The notes below the pieces were generated by a model, which searched no databases, was not told the DNA's origin, and worked only from the letters and a program-made list of their open reading frames with translations. Made by a program: the position numbers and the translations under genes. Of a stretch of 64,000 nt of DNA, positions 42,141 to 51,651 are shown piece after piece. Position 1 is the stretch's first letter. The number at the start of each line of letters is the position of its first letter. The stretch spans positions 791,339 to 855,338 of the forward strand of contig OX638329.1 in NCBI GenBank assembly GCA_951812755.1, read 5' to 3'. The stretch comes from an uncultured Latescibacterota bacterium (GTDB lineage Bacteria; Latescibacterota; UBA2968).

Positions 42141-43703
42141 ATGACTAAAACGAATAAGGATAAATCCACTAATTACGAAGCGGAATTGTGGCAGATGGCC
42201 GATGCACTGCGCGGGAGTATGGATGCAGCGGAGTACAAGCATGTTGTGCTCGGTCTGATTTTTCTGAAGTATATCTCCGATGCTTTTCAGGAGGCGCACG
42301 CCCAGTTGGAGTTGGAGCGCGATGAGGGTGCTGACCCTGAGGATCCGGATGAGTACCGCGCTCAGAATATTTTTTGGGTGCCTCCCGAGGCGCGCTGGGC
42401 GATTCTTCAGGCTGCTGCGAGGCAACCGACGATCGGACAAAAGGTGGATGATGCGATGGTGGCTATTGAGCGCGATAATGAAGCATTGAAGGATGTGCTG
42501 CCCAAGGATTATGCCCGGCAGGCGTTGGATCAGACCCGTTTGGGTCAGGTTATTGACTTGATCAGCAATATCAATATTGGCGATTCAGAGGCGCGTTCTC
42601 GGGATATGCTGGGCCAGGTTTATGAGTATTTTTTGAGTCAGTTTGCTCTGGCTGAGGGACGCAAGGGAGGCGAATTTTATACGCCGCGCTGTGTGGTGAA
42701 TTTGCTGGTGGAGATGTTAGAACCCTATAACGGGCGGGTTTATGATCCGTGTTGTGGTTCTTCCGGTATGTTCGTGCAGTCTATCGCGTTTATTCAGGCG
42801 CATCAGAGCGGGAATGGCAATGGGGGCAATGCGCGGGCTGATATTTCTATTTATGGGCAGGAGTCTAATTATACGACGTGGCGTTTGGCAAAGATGAATC
42901 TGGCGATTCGGGGGATTGAAGGGCAGATCGCGCAGGGGGATACGTTTCACAATGACCGCTATCCCGATATGCGGGCGGATTATGTTCTGGCGAATCCTCC
43001 GTTTAATGTTTCGGATTGGGGCGGTGATCGGTTGCGCGAGGATCAGCGCTGGCAGTATGGCGTACCGCCCGTGCGGAATGCCAATTTTGCGTGGGTGCAA
43101 CATATTGTGCATCATCTTTCGCCGACTGGTACGGCGGGTTTTGTGCTGGCTAATGGCTCGATGTCGTCCAGCCAGTCTGGCGAGGGCGAGATACGCAAGA
43201 GTTTGATTGAGGCGGATCTGGTGGATTGTATGGTGGCGTTGCCAGGGCAGCTTTTCAGATCGACGCAGATTCCCGCGTGTCTCTGGTTTCTGGCGCGTGA
43301 TCGGCATAATGGAAGGTTCCGCGACCGCAGGGGTGAGGTCCTGTTTATTGATGCGCGGAAGCTGGGGTATATGGTGGATCGTACGCAACGGGAATTGACG
43401 GAGGAGGATATTGCCCGTATCTCGGATACTTACCACGCCTGGCGATCTGGTGTGGATTATGCCGATGTTCCCGGCTTTTGCAAGGGTGCCACGCTGGAAG
43501 AAATTAGCCGACACAGCCATATTCTTACGCCTGGTCGCTATGTGGGCGCCGAGCCGCAAGAGGATGATGGCGAACCTTTTGGGGATAAGATGAAGCGTCT
43601 GGTCGCGCAATGGCAAGAGCAACAGGCCGAGGCGAAGAGACTGGATACTGCGATAGATGCGAATTTGAAGACGCTCGGATTTGGGGGAGGACACGATGCC
43701 TGA
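42141..43703 (+). CDS. hsdM: Type I restriction-modification system, methyltransferase subunit
   Basis: The 520-aa HsdM methylates adenine. It has an N-terminal HsdM domain ([33 protein letters not shown]), the SAM-binding motif DPCCGSSGM (about 201-209), the [24 protein letters not shown]-type segment before it, and the catalytic NPPF (about 283-286). It is intact. AAAAAGGAAT precedes ATG 42141. It overlaps the hsdS gene by 8 bp, while its partner hsdR lies about 12.4 kb downstream beyond cargo genes. Confidence 0.96.
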   Translation: MTKTNKDKSTNYEAELWQMADALRGSMDAAEYKHVVLGLIFLKYISDAFQEAHAQLELERDEGADPEDPDEYRAQNIFWVPPEARWAILQAAARQPTIGQKVDDAMVAIERDNEALKDVLPKDYARQALDQTRLGQVIDLISNINIGDSEARSRDMLGQVYEYFLSQFALAEGRKGGEFYTPRCVVNLLVEMLEPYNGRVYDPCCGSSGMFVQSIAFIQAHQSGNGNGGNARADISIYGQESNYTTWRLAKMNLAIRGIEGQIAQGDTFHNDRYPDMRADYVLANPPFNVSDWGGDRLREDQRWQYGVPPVRNANFAWVQHIVHHLSPTGTAGFVLANGSMSSSQSGEGEIRKSLIEADLVDCMVALPGQLFRSTQIPACLWFLARDRHNGRFRDRRGEVLFIDARKLGYMVDRTQRELTEEDIARISDTYHAWRSGVDYADVPGFCKGATLEEISRHSHILTPGRYVGAEPQEDDGEPFGDKMKRLVAQWQEQQAEAKRLDTAIDANLKTLGFGGGHDA

Positions 43704-45324
43704 TCGTCTGGATCTGCCCCGCCGCTATCGGGATCAGATTGAGGCACTGTTGCGGGAGCATGTGCCCGGTGTGGAGGTGTGGGCTTATGGTAGCCGCGTG
43801 AGCGGTAGAAGTCACGAGGGCAGTGACCTGGATTTGGTGCTGAGAGGTCCGGACTTGAAGCGGATACCCAGCGGCCAACTCGCTGATCTGATTGAGGCGT
43901 TGGAGCAGTCGAACGTTCCCATCATTGTGCAGATACATGATTGGGCGAGACTGCCGGAGAGCTTTCACCGAGAGATTGAGCGGGAATATGTAGTGTTGGT
44001 GGAGAAAGAAGATGAGCGGTGTCTGGCCGGTGATTGGCAGTTGTTAAGACTTTCCGATGCTGTACATTTGATTGGTGGTGGGACACCGAAACGAAGTCAT
44101 ACTGAGTACTGGGGTGGGTTGATTCCTTGGCTTTCGGTAAAAGATTTTAATAATGACAATCGTCATGTGGAATCTACAGAGGAATCCATTACCGAACTTG
44201 GACTTATAAAAAGCAGTGCCAAAATTCTGAAGGAAGGTCAGTTAATCATTTCCGCCCGAGGGACAGTTGGTGCTTTAGCACAACTGTCAAAGCCTATGGC
44301 TTTCAATCAGTCATGTTATGGAATAGATGCAAAACCTGAATATACAACAAACGATTTTCTCTATTATCTTATTAAGCATTCTATAGTTGATTTCAAACAA
44401 GTTACCCATGGAGCGGTGTTCGACACTATTACTCGAGAAACATTTGAGCATATATGGATAAACCTACCCCCTCTCCCTGAACAACGCGCCATCGCTCACA
44501 TCCTCGGCACGCTGGACGATAAGATCGAGTTAAACCGCCGTATGAACGAAACACTGGAAGAGATGGTCCGCGCCCTGTTCAAATCGTGGTTCGTCGATTT
44601 CGACCCCGTCCGCGCCAAAATGGAAGGTCGCGATCCCGGTCTGCCAAAACACCTCGCCGACCTATTTCCCGACCGCCTCGTGGATTCGGAATTGGGACCG
44701 ATACCGGAAGGGTGGGAGGTTGGATGCTTTGGTGATATAGTTGATCAAATTCGAGACAATGAAAACCCACTCGCTTCTCCAGATACTGTCTTCCACCACT
44801 TCAGTATTCCGGCCTTCGATAAAAACCAATGGCCACAGATAGAATGTGGCGAAGATATCAAAAGTCAGAAATCTCGTGTGCCACCGGAAGTGATTTTGTT
44901 ATCAAAGCTTAATCCGGAGGTTGAGCGCGTCTGGTTCGTGGATGTGGCATCTGATGAGAGGGCAATATGTTCGACCGAGTTCTTGGTGCTTCAGGCTCGA
45001 CAGCCGTTCCAACGGAGCTACGTCTATTGCTTTGCACGCTCCCCGTTCTTTCGCCAACAGATTGAATCTCTCGTAACAGGCACGTCGAAAAGTCACCAAC
45101 GGGCACCAGCAGGAGCCGTTCTTGCCCTGGAAGCCATAATACCATCGACACCAGTCATTCGCGCGTTTGACCAGCAAGCTTCGGTACTCTTGGACAGGAC
45201 TGTTGGCTACCGCAGAGAGACCATCACCCTTGCCGCTCAGCGAGACGCGCTGTTGCCGAAGCTCATTTCTGGAGAATTGCGAGTAACGGACGTAGAAAGA
45301 CACATCTCGAAAGAATACACATGA
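43696..45324 (+). CDS. hsdS: HsdS specificity subunit fused to an N-terminal nucleotidyltransferase (MNT) domain
   Basis: The 542-aa protein has an MNT-like domain at about 1-105: [20 protein letters not shown] with G32-S33 and D44/D46, then [10 protein letters not shown], where the usual third acidic residue is Gln79. HsdS follows: target-recognition domain 1 (about 115-250), the central conserved [20 protein letters not shown] (about 256), TRD2 from [12 protein letters not shown] (about 333), and [14 protein letters not shown] (about 515). HsdS sets the DNA target; the MNT domain may regulate it or be vestigial. ATG 43696 overlaps hsdM. The following gene overlaps its stop by 4 bp. Confidence 0.9.
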   Translation: MPDRLDLPRRYRDQIEALLREHVPGVEVWAYGSRVSGRSHEGSDLDLVLRGPDLKRIPSGQLADLIEALEQSNVPIIVQIHDWARLPESFHREIEREYVVLVEKEDERCLAGDWQLLRLSDAVHLIGGGTPKRSHTEYWGGLIPWLSVKDFNNDNRHVESTEESITELGLIKSSAKILKEGQLIISARGTVGALAQLSKPMAFNQSCYGIDAKPEYTTNDFLYYLIKHSIVDFKQVTHGAVFDTITRETFEHIWINLPPLPEQRAIAHILGTLDDKIELNRRMNETLEEMVRALFKSWFVDFDPVRAKMEGRDPGLPKHLADLFPDRLVDSELGPIPEGWEVGCFGDIVDQIRDNENPLASPDTVFHHFSIPAFDKNQWPQIECGEDIKSQKSRVPPEVILLSKLNPEVERVWFVDVASDERAICSTEFLVLQARQPFQRSYVYCFARSPFFRQQIESLVTGTSKSHQRAPAGAVLALEAIIPSTPVIRAFDQQASVLLDRTVGYRRETITLAAQRDALLPKLISGELRVTDVERHISKEYT

Positions 45325-45737
45325 AACACTGTTGCCAAAATTGCCACTTTCTGACCAAAGACCATATTTGGCCTAACGGAGAAGAGCGTTCCTTCTCATG
45401 GACTACGGAAGAACGAAAAAACTTTCGTCTTGCGATTGAGGAGGATCACAAGGCTAGGTGTTACAAAAACGTTTGGAACACAGAAATTGACTCGACACTG
45501 CAAGACAAGCTCAAAGAAGTCTTGTTGCAAGATCGGAAGGGCGATTGTTTCTTTCTCGAAGAGCATCAGGGCATGTCGTTTCAAGCGGCCCACGAACTGT
45601 TTCAGATCCGCAATGATAACCGACAACTAAAGCGCAGCTATAGATACACACAAATCGGTTTGTGGATTGCGGCTGTCGGCCTAGTTGCAAACGTGGTTGT
45701 GAAGTTACTCGAAATATTGGGATGGATTCCGCAGTAA
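45321..45737 (+). CDS. Small Cys-rich protein with a C-terminal transmembrane helix
   Basis: This 138-aa protein has an N-terminal C4-C5-x2-C8 cluster ([10 protein letters not shown]) plus two later Cys, a charged helical middle, and one membrane helix near the end (IGLWIAAVGLVANVVVKLLE). I do not recognise a family. ATG 45321 overlaps the hsdS stop (ATGA), so it is translated with hsdS. A cytoplasmic sensing domain with a membrane anchor suggests an accessory or effector of the restriction system; that is inference. Confidence 0.7.
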   Translation: MKHCCQNCHFLTKDHIWPNGEERSFSWTTEERKNFRLAIEEDHKARCYKNVWNTEIDSTLQDKLKEVLLQDRKGDCFFLEEHQGMSFQAAHELFQIRNDNRQLKRSYRYTQIGLWIAAVGLVANVVVKLLEILGWIPQ

Positions 45738-45764
45738 GTGTAGTTTCAAGGCGAGATTAATCTT

Positions 45765-45848
45765 GAAATCCCAGACCGCTGCGAAATCCGCACACTCGCC
45801 ATCCTGCGTGACGCGCTATTGCCGATGTTGGTATATGGGGAGTTGTGA
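45765..45848 (+). pseudogene. Remnant of an hsdS 3' end (first copy)
   Basis: The frame ending TGA 45846-45848 reads EIPDRCEIRTLAILRDALLP followed by MLVYGEL, matching the end of HsdS proteins (..[14 protein letters not shown]). It is not from the intact hsdS upstream, whose own end differs. Only about 27 codons remain, between the Cys-rich gene and the SIR2 gene, so a second hsdS was cut or recombined here. Confidence 0.72.
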
Positions 45849-45874
45849 GTTAAACAAACGGAGATGAAAACACT

Positions 45875-47653
45875 GTGATTGATCCAGTTCATTCATTAGC
45901 GTTCTCGGTTCAGGCCAATCCTGGCGTTTACGCTGTCCTTTTAGGTTCGGGAGTGTCCAGAGCAGCAAAAATTCCCACAGGCTGGGAAGTGACGCTTGAT
46001 TTGATTCGCAAATTGGCAAAGCTCCACGAGGAGACGAGTGATCCCGACCCGGAACACTGGTATCGAGAGAAGTTCAATCAGGAGGCAAATTACTCTGATC
46101 TTCTCGACGCACTTGCTAAAAAACCGGCCGAGCGACAACAGCTACTACGTGCGTACTGGGAACCGAGCGAGCAAGAACGCGCGGATGAGGAGAAACAACC
46201 CACAGCGGCGCACCGCGCTATCGCGGCATTGGCAGCGCAAGGATTCGTCAAGGTCATCATTACGACGAATTTTGACCGTCTTGTGGAAACCGCTCTCAAC
46301 GATGAGGGAGTTGTTCCGACGGTTCTGAGTTCCCCGGATCAGGTTCAGGGCGCGCTTCCATTGATTCACACACAATGTTGTGTCTTTAAGGTGCATGGCG
46401 ATTACCTCGACACCCGCATTAGAAATACGCCTGCCGAATTGGATGAATATCCACCCGAGTTCGATCAACTCTTAGACCGCATCTTTGATGAATTCGGTCT
46501 GATCGTATGTGGCTGGTCAGCAGAGTGGGATGAGGCGTTGCGTTCTGCGTTTATTCGCGCGCCATCGCGTCGATTCACGACATATTGGGCGGCGCGAGGC
46601 GAACCAGGCGACAAGGCCCAAAAACTTATTGATCATCGCAAAGCGCAAGTGATTCCCATTGAGGATGCTGACACATTTTTTCAAACCGTTCAGCAAAACG
46701 TCGAGTCCATTGAGGAGTTTTCGAGACCTCACCCGCTTTCTACCGAGGCTGCTGTAGCAAGTCTGAAGCGATACATTGTCGAGTCCCGATACCGGATTCA
46801 ATTTTCAGATCTTATTGATCAGACAGTTGAGCGAGTTATCGAACTGACTTCTGGCGAGGCTTTTGCCGTACCAGATGATCCAAATCTGTCCAGCGAGCGC
46901 GTTACTGCGTGTGTACGTGGCTATGAGAAGGCGTGTTCGACATTACTGGCAATGGCACTAACCGGGGGCTTTTGGGCAGAAGAGGAGCACTATTCCGTGT
47001 GGCAACGGGCACTACAGTATCTCGTTTCAAGAACACCAAGCAGCGGCTCCGGTTTTGGAGTATCTGGCATTATCCAGGACACATGGCTTGAGTTGCAACG
47101 ATATCCGGCGACGCTTCTGCTCTATGCGTTGGGACTCGGTGCTGTCGAGGCTGATCGGCTTCGGTTTCTCAAACACTTGCTGGCTACCACACTTCGTGGA
47201 AGACGCCAGGAGGATGTGTCTGCAGTACAGATACTTCCACCTTTCTGCTTGTTTTCAGGAGGTGGACAGATAATGCAGCATCTGGAAGGAATGGACAGAC
47301 GCCACGCCCCACTAAATGACTGGATACACGATACATTGCAGTCACACGCCGAACTCATCATTCACGACAACAATCGATATACCCTGGTGTTCGATAAGCT
47401 CGAGATACTGATGGCACTCAGCTACGCATATCATGACGAAAGGTCTCTAGACCGGTACTGGGCACCTGCTGGTGCTTTCGGATACCGGTCTGATAACAGA
47501 GGTCGAATTTTTCAGGAGATTGAGGAATCGCTCTCAACCATGCAAGCCGAGTCCCCATACGTAACATCTGGGATTTTCGGCGAGACCGTTGCGGAGTGTA
47601 AACAAGGCGTGGAGGCTTTGAAACAATTTATTCCGAGTTTGCGTTGGTATTGA
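45875..47653 (+). CDS. SIR2-domain defence protein
   Basis: The 592-aa protein has an N-terminal SIR2-like domain: VLLGSGVSRAAKIPTGWE (22-39), IITTNFDRLVETAL (about 127-140) and VFKVHGD (about 169-175). SIR2 domains of bacterial defence systems often degrade NAD when infection is sensed. The C-terminal half (about 300-592) is helical and unrecognised, possibly a sensor. The GTG start at 45875 is used, with CGGAGATG about 10 bp upstream. It lies in the island between two hsdS scars, with the GIY-YIG gene 122 bp later; the 47654-47775 gap shows nothing. Confidence 0.85.
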   Translation: MIDPVHSLAFSVQANPGVYAVLLGSGVSRAAKIPTGWEVTLDLIRKLAKLHEETSDPDPEHWYREKFNQEANYSDLLDALAKKPAERQQLLRAYWEPSEQERADEEKQPTAAHRAIAALAAQGFVKVIITTNFDRLVETALNDEGVVPTVLSSPDQVQGALPLIHTQCCVFKVHGDYLDTRIRNTPAELDEYPPEFDQLLDRIFDEFGLIVCGWSAEWDEALRSAFIRAPSRRFTTYWAARGEPGDKAQKLIDHRKAQVIPIEDADTFFQTVQQNVESIEEFSRPHPLSTEAAVASLKRYIVESRYRIQFSDLIDQTVERVIELTSGEAFAVPDDPNLSSERVTACVRGYEKACSTLLAMALTGGFWAEEEHYSVWQRALQYLVSRTPSSGSGFGVSGIIQDTWLELQRYPATLLLYALGLGAVEADRLRFLKHLLATTLRGRRQEDVSAVQILPPFCLFSGGGQIMQHLEGMDRRHAPLNDWIHDTLQSHAELIIHDNNRYTLVFDKLEILMALSYAYHDERSLDRYWAPAGAFGYRSDNRGRIFQEIEESLSTMQAESPYVTSGIFGETVAECKQGVEALKQFIPSLRWY

Positions 47654-47775
47654 AGGTGGCTCGTGCTTCTTTACCAAATCTATCATAAAAAGACCCGCCC
47701 TTGCTTATCTGTGAAGTTCAATCGGTGCGGTGTCGCTGGTATATGCGTCACAAAATATATTAGGAGAACCCACCA

Positions 47776-48648
47776 ATGGATCGGCCATTAGGATTTTCAG
47801 TAACAATCTTCTTCCCTTCGGGTCAGTTAGAAGGCCTGCGTGTAATTGAGAAGTCGAATTGGGCAGGACAAGGTCTTATTTTTTCTCGCTCGGTCTTCGC
47901 CGACGAAGTTCGCCACCGAGAAGAACTCAATCTTACCGGCGTGTATGTCCTTTGGGGACCCGGCGAAACAGAGCAATTGCCTCGTGTCTATGTAGGTGAG
48001 GGCAATGTATTGCTGCAACGACTGGATAGCCATATGAGAGACAAGGGTTTCTGGACCCATGGGGTTGTCTTCACGAGCAACCAGAGCCTGAACAAGGCAC
48101 ACGTTCAATACCTCGAAGCCCGGCTGGTACAACTCGCGAGTGAAGCGAAGCGCTGCAAATTGGACAACACAAATACCCCACAGAAGCCATCGCTATCGGA
48201 TACGGATATGACGCCTGCAGAGCAGTATCTGACCGACATGTTGCGATGCCTGTCTATCGTAGGGGTGAATTTTTTCGACAAACCGCGGGAACCAAGAAAA
48301 ACAAATCAAGACTTTTTCCTGAGTGGTAAAAATATAAAGGCGCAGGGTTCTGAAGATAAGTCAGATTTTGTCGTACGCGCCGGTTCTCAAGCGGTCAAGA
48401 CCGAGGCTAAGTCGATACCTGTCCGTCATTCTAAACTCCGAAAGGAACTACTGGACCAGGGCATTTTTCAAGATACAGGTACCGCGTACCGGCTTGTCAA
48501 AGACTGCCGCTTTAATTCACCTTCCGCTGCAGCTAGCGTTCTACTAGGAACATCCAGCAATGGGCGTATCCTATGGAAGGATGCCAACGGGAGATCTTTG
48601 AAGGAAATCCAAGAAGAAGAGACAATTGACGAATCTGATGTCGAATAA
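47776..48648 (+). CDS. GIY-YIG nuclease-family protein with DUF4357
   Basis: The 290-aa protein has a GIY-YIG domain starting LTGVYVLWGPG (about 53-63), then RVYVGEGNVLLQRLDSHM and an EARLVQLA helix with the acidic residue, and a C-terminal DUF4357 domain (about 198-280: FVVRAGSQAVKT...SPSAAASVLLG). Such proteins cut DNA or are predicted to in defence loci. TAGGAGAA precedes ATG 47776. It may act with the SIR2 gene upstream as a nuclease/NADase pair, which is inference. Confidence 0.85.
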   Translation: MDRPLGFSVTIFFPSGQLEGLRVIEKSNWAGQGLIFSRSVFADEVRHREELNLTGVYVLWGPGETEQLPRVYVGEGNVLLQRLDSHMRDKGFWTHGVVFTSNQSLNKAHVQYLEARLVQLASEAKRCKLDNTNTPQKPSLSDTDMTPAEQYLTDMLRCLSIVGVNFFDKPREPRKTNQDFFLSGKNIKAQGSEDKSDFVVRAGSQAVKTEAKSIPVRHSKLRKELLDQGIFQDTGTAYRLVKDCRFNSPSAAASVLLGTSSNGRILWKDANGRSLKEIQEEETIDESDVE

Positions 48649-48672
48649 AGTCGTCATCGTCTAGAGGAAGAA

Positions 48673-48732
48673 TCCTGCACACGCGCCTCTCTACGGAATG
48701 CGCTGCCAAGGCTGGTTTAGGACAAGTTGTAA
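48673..48732 (+). pseudogene. Possible remnant of an hsdS 3' end (second copy)
   Basis: The frame reads CTRASLRNALPRLV, stop, DKL, stop, resembling a decayed LRDALLPxLxxGEL end. It lies directly after the GIY-YIG gene and before the TPR gene, the same relative position as the first remnant. Similarity is short, so confidence is moderate. Confidence 0.45.
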
Positions 48733-48791
48733 TTAAATCCTCTACGCCTATTTTTTCGAACGAACTTGGGAATTAGAGAGATAAGGTAAAC

Positions 48792-50624
48792 ATGGCAGAT
48801 CATAGCGAGAAGATTTGTTTCGTAATTGCGCCTATCGCCGAACAGGGAACGGATATCCGCAAACGGTCTGATCAGGTTTTAGAATACATTATTCGTCCGG
48901 CAGTGGAGTCTTGTGGCTACAAAGCTGTTCGTGCCGACGAGATTGCCGAGCCAGGTATTATTACTAATCAGATCATTCGACATGTTGTTGATGATCCTTT
49001 GGTCATAGCCGATTTAACAGGACAGAACCCCAACGTTTTTTATGAATTAGCCATTCGGCATGCCGTCCGCAAGCCGCTCGTCCAGATCATTGACAAAGTC
49101 GAGGCTATTCCTTTTGATGTCAGGCCAATGAGAACAATAGGGGTTGATCACCGAGATCTCGATAGCGTTGAAAAAGCCAAATCCGAAATTAAAAAACAAA
49201 TTCAATTCTTTGAAGAAAGTTCATCAAGTTTGGAGACTCCTATTTCGGTAGCACTTGAGGGTAAATCTATTGATAAGATTAATCGGCGTATGAACGCCGA
49301 AACAGTTGCCGATAAACCTGAAGAAGTGCGAAAGGTCGTTACTAACGAAGGTAAAAAATACACGGTATCGCCGATAGATAAGGCAATTGTCCAGGCCGTT
49401 TTTCTCGATCAGCAAGGCAAGACAGACGAAGCAATCGAGAAATGGCGTGCCGTTGCCCTGGTCGCGGAAGAAAGCGACGGTGAACTCGCTGCCAAAGCCT
49501 GGTATTCTGTTAGCTATCTGTCCTGGGATAAAAATACGGAGGGTAGCTTATTGGCCAGCGACGAAGTGATTCGTTTGAAGCCAGACTTCGCTGAGGCATA
49601 TAACATCCGGGGAAATGCGAAGGCCGTACTAAATCGGAACGAAGACGCCATCGCTGACTATGATGAAGCGATTCGATTGGAATCAGACTACGCCAATGCA
49701 TATTATAACCGGGGGACTGCGAAGGACGACTTAGGCCACCATGAGGATGCCATTGCCGATTTTGACGAAGCGATCCGTTTGAAACCAAACTTCTTCCTGG
49801 CATACAACAACAGAGGGAATGCGAAGGCCGTACTGGATCGGAACGAAGATGCTATCTCTGACTATGATGAGGCGATTCGATTGCAACCAGACTACGCCAA
49901 TGCATACGCCAACCGGGGTAATGTGAAGGCCGTACTGGATCGGAACGAAGATGCTATCTCTGACTATGACAAGGCAATTGGCCTGAAGCCGGATTTTTCC
50001 GAAGCATACAACAACCGGGGTATCGCGAAGGCCAACTTGGAGCGTTATGATGATGCCATCGCTGATTATGATGAATCGATTCGGTTGGAACCATACGATG
50101 CTGGAGCATACAACAACCGGGGAATTGCGAAGGCTGACCTGGGTCGTTATGAAGATGCCATTGCTGACTATGATGAGGCGATTCGGTTGAAACCAGACGA
50201 CGCTGAAGCTTACTGTAATCGAGGGGATGCGAAGGCGGAACAGGATCGCTACGAAGGTGCCATCTCTGACTATGATGAGGCGATTCGATTGGAACCAGAC
50301 GACGCCGATGCTTACTGCAATCGAGGGGATACAAAGGCCGATCTGGGTCGTTACAAAGACGCTATCACTGACTACGATGAAGCGATCCATTTGGAACCAG
50401 ACGATGCCGACGCTTACTGTAATCGGGGTGCTGCGAAGGACGAATTAGGCCAGCATGAGGACGCCATCGCTGATTATGATGAGGCGATTCGGTTGAAACC
50501 AGAAGCCGCCGATGCTTACCACAACCGGGGGAATGCGAAGGCTGCATTGGGCCGAAACGACGAGCACGGCAGGACTTGGAGACTGCGCTCGAATTGGCGC
50601 AGAATGCCAACGATACGGACTTAG
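48792..50624 (+). CDS. Deoxyribosyltransferase/TIR-like domain fused to about ten TPRs, C-terminus frameshifted
   Basis: The N-terminal domain (about 1-120) has CFVIAPIAEQGTDIRKRSDQ, a YIIRPAVE helix and VVDDPLVIADLTGQNPNVFYELAIRHA. This resembles nucleoside 2-deoxyribosyltransferase/TIR-like sensor folds of defence proteins. Residues about 195-600 are near-identical TPR units (AYxNRGxAKxxLxxxxDAIxDYDEAIRLxPD). After ALGRNDE a one-base loss near 50564 changes frame; the other frame continues ARQDLETALELAQNANDTD and ends at 50674. So about 40 residues of the natural end are altered. Confidence 0.8.
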   Translation: MADHSEKICFVIAPIAEQGTDIRKRSDQVLEYIIRPAVESCGYKAVRADEIAEPGIITNQIIRHVVDDPLVIADLTGQNPNVFYELAIRHAVRKPLVQIIDKVEAIPFDVRPMRTIGVDHRDLDSVEKAKSEIKKQIQFFEESSSSLETPISVALEGKSIDKINRRMNAETVADKPEEVRKVVTNEGKKYTVSPIDKAIVQAVFLDQQGKTDEAIEKWRAVALVAEESDGELAAKAWYSVSYLSWDKNTEGSLLASDEVIRLKPDFAEAYNIRGNAKAVLNRNEDAIADYDEAIRLESDYANAYYNRGTAKDDLGHHEDAIADFDEAIRLKPNFFLAYNNRGNAKAVLDRNEDAISDYDEAIRLQPDYANAYANRGNVKAVLDRNEDAISDYDKAIGLKPDFSEAYNNRGIAKANLERYDDAIADYDESIRLEPYDAGAYNNRGIAKADLGRYEDAIADYDEAIRLKPDDAEAYCNRGDAKAEQDRYEGAISDYDEAIRLEPDDADAYCNRGDTKADLGRYKDAITDYDEAIHLEPDDADAYCNRGAAKDELGQHEDAIADYDEAIRLKPEAADAYHNRGNAKAALGRNDEHGRTWRLRSNWRRMPTIRT

Positions 50625-50691
50625 TGGACGAGGTGAAGCAATTACTTCGCGACCTCGACGCCGATGACACATGATTCCCTGGGAAATCACG

Positions 50692-50973
50692 TTACGCATC
50701 TAATACGCGCTGAAATGCCTCGATATTGGGCACCTGTATCGCCGCACGGTGCAACTGCTTGAGGTGTTGCAAATCGTCGATGGCGGCAATGCGAGCAGAT
50801 AGGGTGTGTGTTTCGGGCATGTCAAAACGAATCTCCAGCACTTCAAGGATAGCTTCGATCGTGCTTCTTTTTTCGCCTTGCTCAATGCCCTCCTCAAGGC
50901 CCTCCTCTCTGGCTTCCGCTCTACTTTGTTGGGTAAGGGATTGAAAAAGAGATGATTCGCGCAAGATGTCCAT
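50692..50973 (-). pseudogene. C-terminal fragment of an Rpn/PD-(D/E)XK transposase-like nuclease
   Basis: The reading from ATG 50973 gives MDILRESSLFQSLTQQSRAE, the EEGLEEGIEQGEKRS repeat and a helical end, the pattern of the C-terminus of Rpn-type (YhgA-like) proteins. The nuclease domain that should precede it is absent and the DNA upstream is repetitive, so this is a 5'-deleted remnant. It is antisense to the TPR gene, 18 bp from the restored TPR stop. Confidence 0.55.
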
Positions 50974-51275
50974 GATGCCCTCCAAAAAATGAGCGATAAT
51001 TTGCGTTGGCAGACGTCTAAACACTGCATTGTGCTTTAAATATGCTGTATTGCGCCCTTGTTTACAACCTGAATTTAAATCCGCAGATGGACGCAGATGG
51101 GCACAGAACAATTTCGGATGCGAAGGGGTACATTTTGAGCAATGAATGGACGGTTATGTGAAAGATATGTACCGCTGGATCATGTGGCTACCGCGGTGGT
51201 TCTTGCGTAATGTCAGTGGTTTATCCATGGTTTAGGCTGATCGTGCTACCGTGAGTGTCTATAGTAATACCAGCC

Positions 51276-51304
51276 TTGCACGAAAGGCCGATATGGTCTA
51301 TTAT
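51276..51304 (+). promoter_or_regulatory. Sigma-70-like promoter P1
   Basis: TTGCAC (51276-51281) and TATTAT (51299-51304) are separated by 17 bp. The spacer end GATATGGTC is identical in P2 at 53153-53181, so the two promoters were duplicated together with their spacing. Confidence 0.6.
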
Positions 51305-51380
51305 TTATTGGGATAGGGGAGAACTGAGATCGGATGAATGGTCTCTCAGGGAGTGGATGACTACAATCAGGGAGAATGAG

Positions 51381-51476
51381 ATGCAAGTTGAGCGTAAAAC
51401 ACCAAATTTGGAAGCGATATTGGAAGTATTTCGAGAACTGGGATTAGGAGGATGCCAGGGTAAGAGACAAGTTTAA
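51381..51476 (+). CDS. Possible 31-aa ORF downstream of P1
   Basis: ATG 51381 gives MQVERKTPNLEAILEVFREL and a short tail. It has AGGGAGAA upstream but no recognised family and may be a leader or fragment. The rest of the 51112-51564 interval shows no other coding signal. Confidence 0.25.
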   Translation: MQVERKTPNLEAILEVFRELGLGGCQGKRQV

Positions 51477-51564
51477 GAAATTGGCTGAGTTAGGCGATTG
51501 GCATACGTGGAGAAGAAGGCGCCTTGAACCCCAGGAAATACTGAGAATGAACAAGGAGATAATT

Positions 51565-51651
51565 ATGCCTAATTGGAACCAATTTCTTGACGAAATTCGC
51601 GTTGCCCAAATAGGTATCGAAGGAGGTGCAGATGGTAGATGCGAGAGGTAA
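51565..51651 (+). CDS. Possible 28-aa ORF coupled to the DUF6602 gene
   Basis: ATG 51565 after AAGGAGAT gives MPNWNQFLDEIRVAQIGIEG and a short tail ending at TAA 51651. The opening resembles the start of SppA/serine-dehydrogenase-type protease genes of defence islands, but it stops after 28 residues. It overlaps the next start and may be a truncated gene now serving for translational coupling. Confidence 0.35.
   Translation: MPNWNQFLDEIRVAQIGIEGGADGRCER

Noticed and set aside
43681-43695. Earlier start (MGEDT) for hsdS
   Set aside because: ATG 43696 gives the typical 8-bp overlap with hsdM and a natural N-terminus.
48650-48735. TCGTCTAGAGGAAG string resembling a tRNA 5' end
   Set aside because: No complete cloverleaf or T-arm can be drawn; the stretch is better explained as an hsdS remnant.
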